NCBI GenBank assembly: GCA_030386875.1
Contig: CM059569.1
Location: 48,833,842-48,897,841, forward strand
DNA: 64,000 nt
Origin: Morinoia aosen
Lineage: Eukaryota; Arthropoda; Malacostraca; Amphipoda; Talitridae
Direction of reading: 5' to 3'
Below are positions 11,701 through 21,139 of this stretch, one piece after another. Both the position numbers and the translations under genes were made by a program. Under the pieces are notes generated by a model. It was given only the letters and a program-made list of their open reading frames with translations, was not told where the DNA came from and did no database searches. Within the stretch, counting starts at the first letter, position 1, and every line of letters begins with the position of its first letter.

Positions 11701-14700
11701 TAATACTCGTTCAAAATGATACAACTAAATGCAGGCAGGATGATAAAAAACCAAACCAAAGAATGCATTGTAAGTCTATTCATTTATATGACCCATGGGG
11801 TGCAACTGTTGTATTTGTCAATTAGCACTGTCAGGAGGAAAATGTGAGGTCCTGATGTGGAAGTTGTTGTTAAAATAGAATTTATTTTTGTTTAGTTAAG
11901 GACCACCATTTCTTAGTTCATTGTCAACCTGTTTTTTTTTGCACCTAGTACTGTCTTCAACTTCTATCTTATTTCATCAACTTATTTCCTAACTTGCTCT
12001 TTCTATGTTGGGGTTATTGTGAGGGAACACATCTTGTGCATAGATTCTGCATTCCCTTAACTCTATACTAAATGGTTTATCAAGGAAATCATAGCCCACC
12101 TTTACAATTGCAACCCCTAGACTATTCATGTCAAATGGATGGCTCGTTCTGTGATTTATTCATGTCAAATGGATGGCTCGTTTTGTGATTTATTCATGTC
12201 AAATGGATGGCTCGTTCTGTGATTTATTCATGTCAAATGGATGACTCGTTCTGTGATTTATTCATGTCAAATGGATGACTCATTCTGTGATTTGTATGTT
12301 GAGTTTTTGTTTCGAGTTCAACTCTGATGGTTTTCACCTATCGGGCAGATGACGAAGGACTAACGCCACCGCCTGGCGTCGCTCCGTACCCTCAGCGCCG
12401 CAGGAGAATTGGTGAGATCTCGGATTGATTTTCTATTTCAAATGCAGTACGACATACTGGTGGTCACTGAGGAGATTTTTGTAATGCTGCTGACCAACCT
12501 GCAGTCACTAACTCTATTTTTATTAATGCTTAATGAAGGCACGATCCAGTTAATGTTTGCTATTTTCAAAATTGTTTACTTTTCACTTCCGGGCTACACG
12601 TACGACTTTAAATTTGAATTGAATATTGAAGTTCAGTTTTACCTATTGCAGGAAACGTGCTAAAGGTGTACGTGAAGATTGTAGATGGCCGAGTTGTTTT
12701 TGGCATGCAGCTGAATGCTCAGGGTTGGCACTGAACTGAGGAGTCAATAACATGTTTTTATTTTTTCAAGAAAAAGAAAATAATGTATTTAGTTATTCAA
12801 GTAGAACTCACCTTTGTTTTAGCAAATTCGTTTGTAAGCCTTGATGTATTTGGCATAATAACTAATGATTTTGTTAAAAAAAATCCACTCAGATATTTTT
12901 GCTTTTGCTCCTTCCATTGTTGGGTCTTTTTTGTATAAGTGGGTGTTGATTTCATTTTAATTTTTGTGAATGTAGTTGTAGAATACTTTTGAGCATCTGA
13001 TTCTTAATACTTATGAACAAGGTTTGTTATTTCACTTCAGAATTTAGCTGCAATGAGCTGTGCATTATATGTTGAGGTTGTGCTCCAGTGCCTGTAGAAT
13101 GTAAGAAGAAACTCAGTTCAGAGTTGTTTGTGAAGCTTTCTTTCTGTACTGTGAAACAATTCTAGTAATCTGAGTAGTACAGCTGCGCACGCTACATGCT
13201 GCAATGAATTATGCTCCTCAGGGGATACAACTTTTTTGTATAGAAGAATTAGCTCTTCTAGAGGGAAAATGTGAGTTTTCCAACTGAAAATTAGATTCGA
13301 TAAAATTTTTTCAGGAATTTTCTTTTTTCTGTTTACTGTTGTCCATTTTTCAGCATCGATTTCTTATTGTTTACTTTTTATCTTGTTTTACAAGCTTTTT
13401 TGATCCTGCTGCTTCTCTGTGCAGGGTGTGGTTACTTACACACTTTGTGCATAGATTTCAAGTTCCCTTGATTCCAAACTAAATGGTGCCATTTTCCTTC
13501 CTCTCTTGGGAACATCATTAAGGTAGTTAAGGAGGCTTGAAGCAACCCATAATTTAATCTACTGTTGGGTAAATATTGAGAGCCTGGTTCCATAACTCAC
13601 TTGGTGTGCTGCGCAGGTCCGGGCTACACGTACGACATGCAGTGCCTCACTACCGCGCTCAATGCTGTCAAGAATGGCTGCACCATCAAGCAGGCATCCA
13701 TTGAGTATGGAATTCCTAAGACGTCCTTACAACGGTGAGATATCACCTGTCAATTGTGTACAGTATTTCCAAGGCGTGCTTACAACGATGAGACATGGGC
13801 TGTTAAATGTGTTCAGCATTTTCAAGGCGTCCTTACAACGGTGAGACATCACCTGTCAATTATGTGCAGTATTTCCAAGGCGCCTTACAACGGTGCGGTA
13901 TCACCTGTCAATTGTGTATGGTATTTCCAAGGCGTCCTTAGAACGGTGAGACATCACCTGTCAATGATGTGCAGTATTTCCAAGGCGCCTTACAACGGTG
14001 AGGTATCACTTGTCAATTGTGTATGGTATTTCCAAGGCGTCCTTAGAACGGTGAGACATCACCTGTCAATTGTGTACACCTTTACAATTGCAACCCCTAC
14101 ACTATTCATGTCAAATGGATGGCTTGTTCTGTGATTTATTCATGTCAAATGGATGGCTCGTTTTGTGATTTATTCATGTCAAATGGATGGCTTGTTCTGC
14201 GATTTATTCATGTCAAATGGATGACTCGTTCTGTGATTTATTCATGTCAAATGGATGGCTCGTTCTGTGATTTATTCATGTCAAATGGATGACTCGTTCT
14301 GTGATTTATTCATGTCAAATGTATGACTCATTCTGTCCTTACAACGGTGAGACATCACCCGTCAATTGTGTACGGTATTTCCAAGGCGTCCTTACAACGG
14401 TGAGACATCACCTGTCAATTGTGTACGGTATTTCCAAGACGTCCTTACAACGGTGAGATATCACCTATCAATTGTGTACGGTATTTCCAAGGCGTCCTTA
14501 CCAACGGTTAAAACTGTTCTAGATGAGCAAGGACCGGTTGAATTGCCATGTCACTTCTGTTGTGTCGCAGTTTCAGCACGACATCAGCATTATTGAACAG
14601 AACCTGTAGCTTCTGTTTGCGTAGCCGTAAACCAGGCAGAAGGATAGCGAAACGCACTGTAGGACTTCAAGTATTGTACTGACTTATCAATACACAGCTC

Positions 14701-17382
14701 CTCCTTAAGAGCAGCCAAGCCCGGAGGGTAAACAAAGGCAATCCGGTGCTTGTAAATGCACGGCGCCCATCGGCTCTTCCGGCGGAGGCCCTATCAAGAC
14801 ATGTGACCCGAACGCTATAAGGTATCCGGGCCGGGCGCATAAAGATCTTCCTCCGGAAGTCTTATTAACACAACCAGTACTTCACTATATAACAACTTCA
14901 CTCTTATTTCGTTTCATTTTTGTCTTTTTTCTAAGTGACTTTTGCTTGTCTGTGAACAGTGTATTCTGAGAAGCATAACGTCAGTGAAAGTACACAAAAA
15001 CTATTTTGCAATAAATTTTTTTTGTCAATGTTGGTGTAGTGAGAGAGTGACTTTAATTTCTCCCTGATGTTTCAAACATTACTTACGATCTTCATTTTGA
15101 AAAATTTTCTCTGCTATTTTTGAAGTGCTGCACTGAATTAAGTGGAAAATACTTCAACAGTAGCTTAACTCATCTATTTACAATTTAGTCTTGCTTTACG
15201 TAAATTGAATGTGAGTTATTCTAGCAGTTAGTATAGTTCTAAGAAGTTTTGAATAGTTGTGTAAGGAGGGAGAGTTACTTGAGCAGTTAGTTGGCTTACT
15301 TTCTCAAGCCATTGAGCAATAGTAACTCTAGCAGTAGGTATAGTTTCTTAACCCTCTGACTGCAACGTGCTCTACCGGTGGCCACGAAGTGGATTTTCAT
15401 AATACTGTTGACCGACCTGTAGTCACAAACTCAATGTTCAAAAATAATTAATTAAAGCTAAATGCTGGCATGATCCAGTTAATTTTTGACATTTTCAAAA
15501 TTGACTAAAATTAACTTGAAATTTATGTTAAATGTTGAACTTTAGTTTAACCAATTGTAGTCAGAGTGTTGAGTATTGAATGTGTTGCATTGCATTGACT
15601 AACTGATGACGATTGTGCAGGTACCACCAGCGGATGCTGGCAGGCTACCAATTCCAGACGCACTCTAGCAAGGAGCCATCACCTGAGCCGGCGGCAGCAG
15701 CAGGAGCAGCAGCAGCAGCAGCAGCTGTAGCTGTAGCAGAACAACCAAGTGAGAGTATCGCCTCCCGAGGTGTTGCTGCCAGCAATGGAGATGAAGCGCC
15801 ACTCAAGCCTCCCAAGTCCAAGATTTGCTTCAGCATGAGCTCCATTGAGGAATGTCAACTTACTGCCTTCATCTCCCTACTCAGCCGTTCTGGCAAGTGC
15901 CTGTCTTATTCCGACATCAGGGTCATAGCTGAACATGTGGTGCGCTCCTCTGGGAAAAGCAGACCAAAGAGCAAGAGTAAACTCTCTCCAACGTCAGGGT
16001 GGGTTCAGAAGTTCAGATTACGTCATCCTGAACTCATTTACAAGACTCTGGATCACTCATTTATGAAGGCTGGAGAACCTTCTCGGGAAGACTTGCTCTA
16101 TTGGCAGAATGATCTTGAAAGCTTTCTCAAAGTTGACTGGAAGCTTGACCCTCCAACCATGTTCAGTGAAGAAAATGCTAGTCGTATTTATACGTGTGAT
16201 GAGATTCTCATAGCTTTTAGCAAAGTAGACAATAGAGGAGAGAAGGTTTCGTTGAAGTCAATGCTAAACAGCAGGAGTGAGGAAGAGAAGCAGCTTGTGA
16301 CTGTCATAGCTGCCGCGTCGGCATCTGGGGACTACGTGAAGCCTACATTTTTATCGCCACGGATCAGCGTTGATGTTAATAAGTTCCTTACTTTAGACAC
16401 AACCTCCTACCACGCTGTGCTCAGCAGCTCGGGGCTCGTTACGCCAGAGCTGTTCATGCAGTGGATGCAAAACTTTGAAGCTCACTTGACCTCGAAAAAT
16501 ATCCCGCGCCCTGTGGTGCTGCTCATGGATGATCACGCAGCGCACTTTCACATCAGCGTCTTTCTTTACTGCCTTGACAAGCAGATAGTGCCTGTTTGTC
16601 TCCCTCCAAAGCTCAACAAACTCCTTCAACCTTTGCTTGGTAGCTTTTTCCCTAAGCTTATGATGGCCTACCAGGCGTGTTGCAAGCGCTACACCGCCAA
16701 AACTGGCGAGTCTATCTCGCCTTCTTGTTTCCCGTACGTCATGATGAAAGCGTGGACTCTAGTCACAAAACCCAAGTTTGTTGTGGAAGGATTTCGCGCA
16801 TGCAATCTAATTCCAATGACAGTAACAGAACACGTCCCTCCAGCAGAGCCTTCTCTACCTTCAGACAAAACTAGCAATAACGGCGATTCAAGAGACCACT
16901 CGCTCAAGGTTAAAAATGAAACTGCTGAGCAGCAGTCGGAAGATGGCGAGTCCTCTTGTATTGTGGCTGACGATGCGTCTGTGAATGGCGACGCCCAAGC
17001 CTCAGCAAAGTCAGGCGTGAAGACTGTAAAGAAGCGCAAACTTTCCAAATCCTCGTCATCATCACAGTGCAGTACAAGCGCAGCCCCACCTCCAGTGAGC
17101 ACCAGCTCTCCATCAGAAGTGATGTTGGGAGACAAAATGGTGACGGAGGAGCGGAGGACTGGCCGGCGTGAGGGCATCGATATTTGCCTGTCTGTGTTGG
17201 AGTCGTTCGTGCCGGCAGACATTTTGCCTGTGTGGCGCCAGCGGCCTTCTAACCACACCGGCACCTGTGAGATCGGCTACTGCATGTGGAAGGCAGTGCA
17301 GCTGCTCAGCAAAGGAGGTGTGGATATGGCTGGCAGGGCTGAGCCTCAGCTGCTTCAGCGATCGTCTGCGCAGCACCAGTGA
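8256..17382 (+). CDS. Domesticated pogo/jerky-like transposase with pipsqueak HTH (whole gene, 5 coding exons)
   Basis: Joined exons 8256-8768, 10257-10329, 12349-12411, 13617-13734 and 15621-17382 give 842 aa with all intron phases (0,1,1,2) agreeing. Domain order: acidic/Ser-rich leader (1-195), a basic Arg cluster near 210-216, pipsqueak HTH (about 217-262), poly-Ala tract, CENP-B/Tc5-type DNA-binding domain (about 330-425, GWVQKFRLRHPEL), DDE_1 pogo-type nuclease domain (about 440-680), and a Ser/acidic tail. The family is transposase-derived, probably nuclear and DNA-binding. The first Asp (TCDE, D449) and second Asp (LLMDDHAAH, D559) are present. The third, normally LQPLD, reads LQPLL (L595), so strand transfer is not expected. 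A split host-type gene structure with no flanking inverted repeats argues for domestication. I know no orthologue symbol. An upstream coding exon cannot be excluded. Confidence 0.82.
8769..10256. other. Intron 1 of psq-DDE gene
   Basis: AT-rich intron sequence. I saw no transposon end or hidden exon that fits the phase (0). Confidence 0.45.
10257..10329 (+). CDS. psq-DDE gene, coding exon 2
   Basis: Small exon after TTTGCAG, ending TCAG|GTATGT, encoding SRFNLRKRKLMAGSYDGLGS and four more residues. The RKRK run could be a nuclear localisation signal (inference). Phase 0 in, phase 1 out. Confidence 0.75.
10440..10775 (+). mobile_element. Degenerate copy of the ~365-bp retroposon
   Basis: Shares the family's order of words (CCCCTGAGGG near the start, GCATAGATTCCC, CCATACTAAA, GGGTAGGGAG, CTAAACTAATATAA) with the better copy at 19610-19973, but is strongly diverged. 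Intron 2 of the psq-DDE gene. Confidence 0.55.
11338..11735 (+). mobile_element. ~365-bp retroposon copy
   Basis: Contains the family hallmark CCCCCTCAGGGGGATACAAT, then GTATCTATGGGAACTAG, a poly-T-rich middle, and the 3' part GGGAGGCTAAAACTAACGAC followed by TAATCTAA. Intronic. Confidence 0.75.
11786..12080 (+). mobile_element. ~365-bp retroposon copy, 3' truncated
   Basis: A second, more diverged copy immediately downstream of the previous one (CCATGGGGTGCAACTGTTGTAT ... shortened; CATAGATTCTGCATTCCC, ATACTAAATGG). The 3' quarter is missing and the 34-bp minisatellite follows. Confidence 0.6.
12124..12293 (+). repeat. 34-bp minisatellite, 5 copies
   Basis: Five near-identical copies of a 34-bp unit starting ATTCATGTCAAATGGATGGC. 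The array is preceded by ACCTTTACAATTGCAACCCC. The same leader and unit recur at 14079-14335 in a later intron of the same gene, so one array was copied to the other place. Confidence 0.92.
12349..12411 (+). CDS. psq-DDE gene, coding exon 3
   Basis: 63-nt exon after CGGGCAG, ending ATTG|GTGAGA; with the split first codon it encodes DDEGLTPPPGVAPYPQRRRRI. The Arg-rich end leads directly into the pipsqueak HTH of the next exon. Phase 1 on both sides, so it could be skipped without a frame change. Confidence 0.75.
12430..12672 (+). mobile_element. TTAA-type MITE copy with a 19-bp exon patch
   Basis: Matches the family at 15348-15572 (CTGCTGACCAACCTGCAGTCAC, shortened here; CGATCCAGTTAATGTTTG; TTGAATATTGAAGTTCAG). 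At 12588-12606 a 19-bp block TCCGGGCTACACGTACGAC, identical to the start of the psq exon (13618-13636), interrupts the expected element sequence. The ends are degraded. Confidence 0.6.
13216..13562 (+). mobile_element. ~365-bp retroposon copy
   Basis: Starts CTCCTCAGGGGATACAACTT and ends GGAGGCTTGAAGCAACCC followed by TAATTTAATC. Intermediate divergence from the 19.6-kb copy. It ends only ~55 bp upstream of the psq exon. Confidence 0.65.
13617..13734 (+). CDS. psq-DDE gene, coding exon 4 (pipsqueak HTH)
   Basis: After GCGCAG, encodes GYTYDMQCLTTALNAVKNGC ... TIKQASIEYGIPKTSLQR, a clear HTH_psq motif (hydrophobic helix, then G-CT-KQAS-EYGIP-TSL). The exon ends in phase 2 at CAACG|GTGAGA. This exon end and its donor are repeated in tandem in the following intron. 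Confidence 0.88.
13725..14078 (+). repeat. 53-bp minisatellite built from the exon-4/intron junction, block A
   Basis: Six to seven units of about 53 bp. Each contains the last ~14-26 nt of exon 4 (GGTATTTCCAAGGCGTCCTT, then ACAACG) followed by the splice donor GGTGAGA, then CATCACCTGTCAATTGTGTA. The first unit is the real exon end. Several copies keep ACAACG|GTGAG intact; others read AGAACGGTGAG, ACGATGAG or ACGGTGCGG. Confidence 0.92.
14079..14335 (+). repeat. 34-bp minisatellite, 7 copies, nested in the 53-bp array
   Basis: Same unit and same leader (ACCTTTACAATTGCAACCCC) as 12099-12293. It interrupts the 53-bp array at GTGTAC, and the array resumes at 14336. The insertion therefore postdates the amplification of the exon junction. 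Confidence 0.92.
14336..14513 (+). repeat. 53-bp exon-junction minisatellite, block B
   Basis: Three and a half further units with near-perfect TCCTTACAACG|GTGAGA junctions. The last unit reads CCTTACCAACGGTTAAAA, where the donor is destroyed. Confidence 0.9.
14514..15347. other. Distal part of intron 4
   Basis: Mostly AT-rich. A GC-rich pocket at about 14700-14870 (CGGCGCCCATCGGCTCTTCC and GGTATCCGGGCCGGGCGC) has no readable frame. No exon matching phase 2 was found. Confidence 0.35.
15348..15572 (+). mobile_element. TTAA-type MITE (CCGGTGG family)
   Basis: Begins TTAACCCTCTGACTGCAACG and ends with the inverted AATTGTAGTCAGAGTGTTGA, giving ~18-bp imperfect terminal repeats with TTAA-like ends as in piggyBac-type MITEs. 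Carries the family's internal motif ACCGGTGGCC and the TTGAACTTTAGTTTAACC block. It ends 48 bp before the last coding exon. Confidence 0.75.
15621..17382 (+). CDS. psq-DDE gene, coding exon 5 (CENP-B HTH + DDE_1)
   Basis: After GATTGTGCAG, this 586-residue exon completes the psq helix (YHQRMLAGY), passes a poly-Ala/CAG-repeat tract (15690-15740), a CENP-B/Tc5-like domain ending LRHPELI, and the DDE_1 domain with VKPTFLSPR and LMDDHAAHFHISVFLYCLD. The third catalytic position reads LLQPLLGSFF. The tail has basic KKRKLSKSSSSS and ends RSSAQHQ at TGA 17380-17382. Long exons are usual for genes descended from an intronless transposase. Confidence 0.88.
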
Positions 17383-18094
17383 CTCGCGTTTGTTTTTGCT
17401 CGTTGCATGTCGGGCTATCTCATTCTTCTGACTTCCGCCGGTAGATATAAATTTTTCACAAAGTAAGTAACGAATGATGTTGGGTCATCTCAACAGTGTC
17501 TGCCACCTGTAGAAATCAGTTTTTCACATTGTTAGTAAGGATGTAGGGTCATCTCTTAATTGTGTCTGACGTCTGAAGAAATCATTTTTTTCACGCTGTA
17601 TGATAGGGTTATCTCATCGTTGATTGCTGCTTGTAAAAATCATTACTTCATATTCTATTTACCAAGAACTTTTACCTTATTGTTGTGACGCATTTCTACT
17701 AGATGCCCATTTACTTATTCTTTATCTTTTATTTTGTCAGGTCTTCAATTATTGTTACTTCCATTTTGAGTGGATACCGTTTTCCATTATTTTTTGTTAG
17801 AATTTCTTACTAATCTTCTTGAACCTGAAGATAATGAATTGTACAGGGTGTCCTGTTAAGATTTACCCATCAAACATTTATCAGAACTCATGCGTGTAGG
17901 AGATCGAAATTTAACTCACAGGCTAAATGTATTATAGTAATATATTACACGAAGCACATTTGAAAATGACATGTTTTTACTTTAATGTATATGATCCAGA
18001 CCACTCGTTTCTGCGTGGTGTAAATTCTGTACTATTTCCTATTTCAAATCAGATCATGAAGTTTTTTGGTCGTCTGTCTAAGCAGCCACACTTA

Positions 18095-18100
18095 AATAAA
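18095..18100 (+). terminator. Candidate poly(A) signal of psq-DDE gene
   Basis: AATAAA about 710 nt after the stop codon, followed by GT-rich DNA. It is the first such hexamer I noticed downstream; no transcript evidence. Confidence 0.3.
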
Positions 18101-18185
18101 GTAGGGTTTCTCCGAGACCTCACTCTGTAGGATCAACCTGATGGTCAATTCCCTTAGAATATCTCTGAGACTAAATGAAGGCTTA

Positions 18186-18672
18186 TTAGTTTTGTTCCAA
18201 AACTCGCTGAAATTTCCATGTCCCTATCTTCTGGGTCAAATTTGATGCGTGAGATGAGACTGCATCTCGAGTGAAAACGTATTTACTTCCAAAGCTTCCA
18301 TAGCTCCAATGTACCACATCTTCTGCCATCATCTCGATGTGCGGTTGTGTTTTCACTTCATCTTCATTCGGAATGAAGTCCAAATTGGATTTGTACTGGG
18401 GTAAAAGGGACTGTGGCTTACATTAACACGCCAGTTGGGTTTGTGCGTTGAAAATGGGAAAGACCACTGTTAGGCAAGTCCTCTGCATCACGCGCCTTAA
18501 AATCATCAATTCGTTTGTTAAGGAGAGGGTTACCCATGAAAATTCTCTCGTCAGACTGTGTTGAAACAGTGTCAATGGCCCGTAGAATCTCTGCCATCTT
18601 CATTTTGCATCTTATGTTTAAATACCCTCTACTTTTACCAGCTTGAAATACCTGTTTTGTTATTTTTCTCAT
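18186..18672 (-). pseudogene. Tc1/mariner-type transposase remnant
   Basis: Two minus-strand frames hold fragments of one transposase. The downstream one contains EMMAEDVVHWSYGSFGSKYVFT and then RDAVSSHASNLTQ, the region around the second catalytic Asp (usually QDSAPSHASN). The other (18418-18672) reads LNKRIDDFKARDAEDLPNSG and FQRTNPTGVLM. The first catalytic block and the C-terminus are missing and the frames are shifted. No inverted repeats were located. Confidence 0.6.
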
Positions 18673-18676
18673 ATTT

Positions 18677-19036
18677 TTGCGACCCCTCTGAAGAATACAA
18701 CTATTGTATCTGTAGGAATTAGCTCTCCCGGGGGAAAATGTGTGTGAGTCCGAGCTGAGAGTTGGGTTGGCCTTCTTTTTGTTGAAATGAAATGTTTTTT
18801 GTTGTGTTAAAGACTTCCATGTTTCGGTTCACTGCTGTCCAGTGAACTTTTTGCTATTTTAACTGTGAACTTTACTAGAGTTCTAACTGTTCTTTCTCAA
18901 CTTGGTGTTTCTATGCCTCTTCTGCAAAGATTCTGCGTTCCATAATCTGCATGCTAAATGGTGCCTTCCTCCTTCCTCTCTTCTTAACGCGTTTTTCAGC
19001 GGTTTGGGGGGCTTAAACTAACATTTAATCTAATCT
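18677..19036 (+). mobile_element. ~365-bp retroposon copy
   Basis: GACCCCTCTGAAGAATACAA start, ATTGTATCTGTAGGAATTAG, then the family body, ending GGGGGGCTTAAACTAACATT and TAATCTAATC. Confidence 0.75.
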
Positions 19037-19301
19037 TTCACTCGACTCGTTCGACTTTTTTCTATCAAATGAACACTTTCATCAAAATCGAATGTGGATT
19101 AACTGGTCAGCAATGTTGGTTTATTGCGGATCAATGCTGAGATCATCTCGTGGAGCTGTGATGGTTATGTGAATATTATGAGAATATTCGTAATATTTAA
19201 ATTGTTGAAATGAGTGCAGTAGGCAAAGAAAGTAACCAGATTAGACCTCATGATACCTAGAATTGATGTCAACGTGCGATTCGTGTCTAACGGAGTATTG
19301 G

Positions 19302-19575
19302 CCATTGTGAAAGAAACAAGATTAAGTCATTTCTATGGGGGGAAAATTACGCCCCCTCTTGTTCGGCTAATCGATAGAAAGGCTTCATTGCAAATGCACT
19401 GGATGACGTCACAATTGTGACGTCATTTGGCCAATAGCGGTGCCTTATTTGGGGCTAGCAGTGTTCCCAGATGTAATTTGAGTGCTTCTGTTCGATGCCA
19501 TGACGTCAACATTGATACTTGGTGGGCAAAAAAGACTGTTTTGACACGACCTTGTTTCTTATACTATGGCATGGG
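19302..19575. mobile_element. MITE with GAAACAAG inverted ends (diverged copy)
   Basis: Inverted ends GAAAGAAACAAGATTAAG and GACCTTGTTTCTTATACTAT bound ~270 bp. The interior (CATTTCTATGGGGG, AACGGCTTCATT-like, GCCAATAGCGGTGCC, ATGACGTCA) matches the better preserved copy at 29490-29810. Confidence 0.7.
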
Positions 19576-19609
19576 CGCCTAACGATTGTTTTGTTGGCGT
19601 ATTGCTACA

Positions 19610-19973
19610 CCCCTCAGGGGGATACAACTATTGTATCTATGGAAATTAGCGCTCCCCGGGGAAAAATGTGAGGGCCCGAGCTGTGAGTTAGGTAGGCCTT
19701 CTTTTGTTGAAATAAAGTGTTTTTTTTGAGATGTTGAGGACCACCTTTTTTCGGTTCACTACTGTCCTGTTTTTCAGCACCTCTGACTTTCTTCTTCAAC
19801 TTTTATCTTGTTTCATGAACTTCTTTCTCATCTTACTGTTTCTATGCCCTTTCTGCATAGATTCCTCATCTTATCTCCATACTAAATGGTGCCTTCCTCC
19901 TTCCTCTCTTCGATACGCTCTATTTTTGTAGCGGTTAGGGAGGCTTAAACTAACTTATAATCTAATCTAATCT
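19610..19973 (+). mobile_element. Full-length ~365-bp retroposon with 14-bp target duplication
   Basis: Bounded by the exact direct repeat GGCGTATTGCTACA at 19596-19609 and 19974-19987. Starts CCCCTCAGGGGGATACAACT, ends TAATCTAATCTAATCT. A target duplication of this length with a pentameric-like A/T tail indicates retroposition by LINE machinery. There is no reverse transcriptase and no convincing tRNA-type A/B box. Confidence 0.88.
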
Positions 19974-20032
19974 GGCGTATTGCTACAATATGGTCATGGT
20001 GTCACGCTTGCATCATCCTTGCCCCCTCAGGG

Positions 20033-20386
20033 GGATACAACTATTGTATCTATAGTGGGAATTAGCGCCCCCAGGGGAAAAATGTGAGGGCCTGAGCTGA
20101 GAGTTAGGTAGGCCTTCTTTTAGTTGAAATAAAATGTTTTTTGTTATGTTAAGGACCGACTTTTTTCTGTTCACTACTGTCCTGTTCTTCAGCTCCTCTG
20201 ACTTTCTTGTTCAATTTTTATCTTATTTCATGAACTTCTTTCCCATCTTACTGTTTCTATGCCCTTTCTGCATAGATTCCTCATTTTCTTATTTCCTTAC
20301 TAGATGGTGCCTTCCTCCTTCCTCTCTTCGATACACTCTATTTTTGCAGCGGTTAGGGAGGCTTAAACTGACTTACAATCTAATCT
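20033..20386 (+). mobile_element. ~365-bp retroposon copy
   Basis: CCCCCTCAGGGGGATACAAC start to CTTACAATCTAATCT end, ~90% similar by eye to the 19.6-kb copy. Immediately followed by another, 5'-truncated copy. Confidence 0.82.
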
Positions 20387-20719
20387 GGGAATTAGCCCCC
20401 CCCAGGGGGAAAATGCGGGAGGGCTCGAGCTTAGAGTTAGGTAGGTCTTCTTTTTTGTTGAAATAAAATGTTTTTCATTATGTTAAAAACCACCCCTTTT
20501 CGGTTCACTGCTGTCCTGTTTTTCAGCACCTACTACTTCCTTCTTCAAATTTGATCTTGTTTCAATACCTTTTTCCTCAACTTTCTGTTTCTATGCCCTT
20601 TCTGGATAGATTCTGCGTTCCCTTAATTCCATACTAAATGGTGCCTTCCTCCTTCCTCTGTTTGGATCTCCTTTGTGACGGATAGGAAGGCTTACACTAA
20701 AATATATTCTAATCTAATC
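20387..20719 (+). mobile_element. ~365-bp retroposon copy, 5' truncated
   Basis: Starts within the family at GGGAATTAGCCCCCCCCAGG and runs to GGAAGGCTTACACTAAAATA then TAATCTAATC. Head-to-tail with the previous copy; the word ATCCTTG before 20033 and after 20719 may be a shared target duplication. Confidence 0.75.
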
Positions 20720-20724
20720 CTTGT

Positions 20725-21135
20725 TTCAAGCCTGTTTGTCTAGTGCACACTTTGCAGTACCGCATTTACGATTGTATCTTACGGCGAGCAATCTGAAATG
20801 ACTGTCGACAACGGCATTGAGCATACCCGAACTAAGCTGATTGATATCGTTATCAGCCGTCATTCTTGCTTCAGTGTAGCGCTGTGATGTGAAATACTTG
20901 AACTGCTCCCCTTGAACAGTGCAGATGTCTCTTGTATAAAAGGATTGTTGCCTGTTAGGTAGTTGGGGCTTATCGAATAGCAGCTTGCTAGGAAAATGGC
21001 CTATGTGTTTTTTTGATCACATAGATCTCGGTTGCATTGTACCACTTCACTAGAGAAAAATCTTCCAGATTCGACTTCATGTTGATGGTTTAATCTGACC
21101 GTAATAATGTTGTGAGATATTTTTTGTTTTGTATC
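20725..21135. other. Intergenic, nothing recognised
   Basis: No exon, transposon end or repeat could be supported. Confidence 0.35.
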
Positions 21136-21139
21136 ACAT

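Noticed and set aside
12124-12293. CRISPR-like array
   Set aside because: Direct head-to-tail 34-bp units without spacers in an animal intron; a minisatellite.
13754-14134. 126-aa repetitive frame (CTVFPRRAYN...)
   Set aside because: It is the 53-bp exon-junction array read in a shifted frame; 53 is not a multiple of three and copies differ by indels.
16689-17264. 191-aa minus-strand frame
   Set aside because: Antisense shadow of the DDE-domain exon; no domain of its own.
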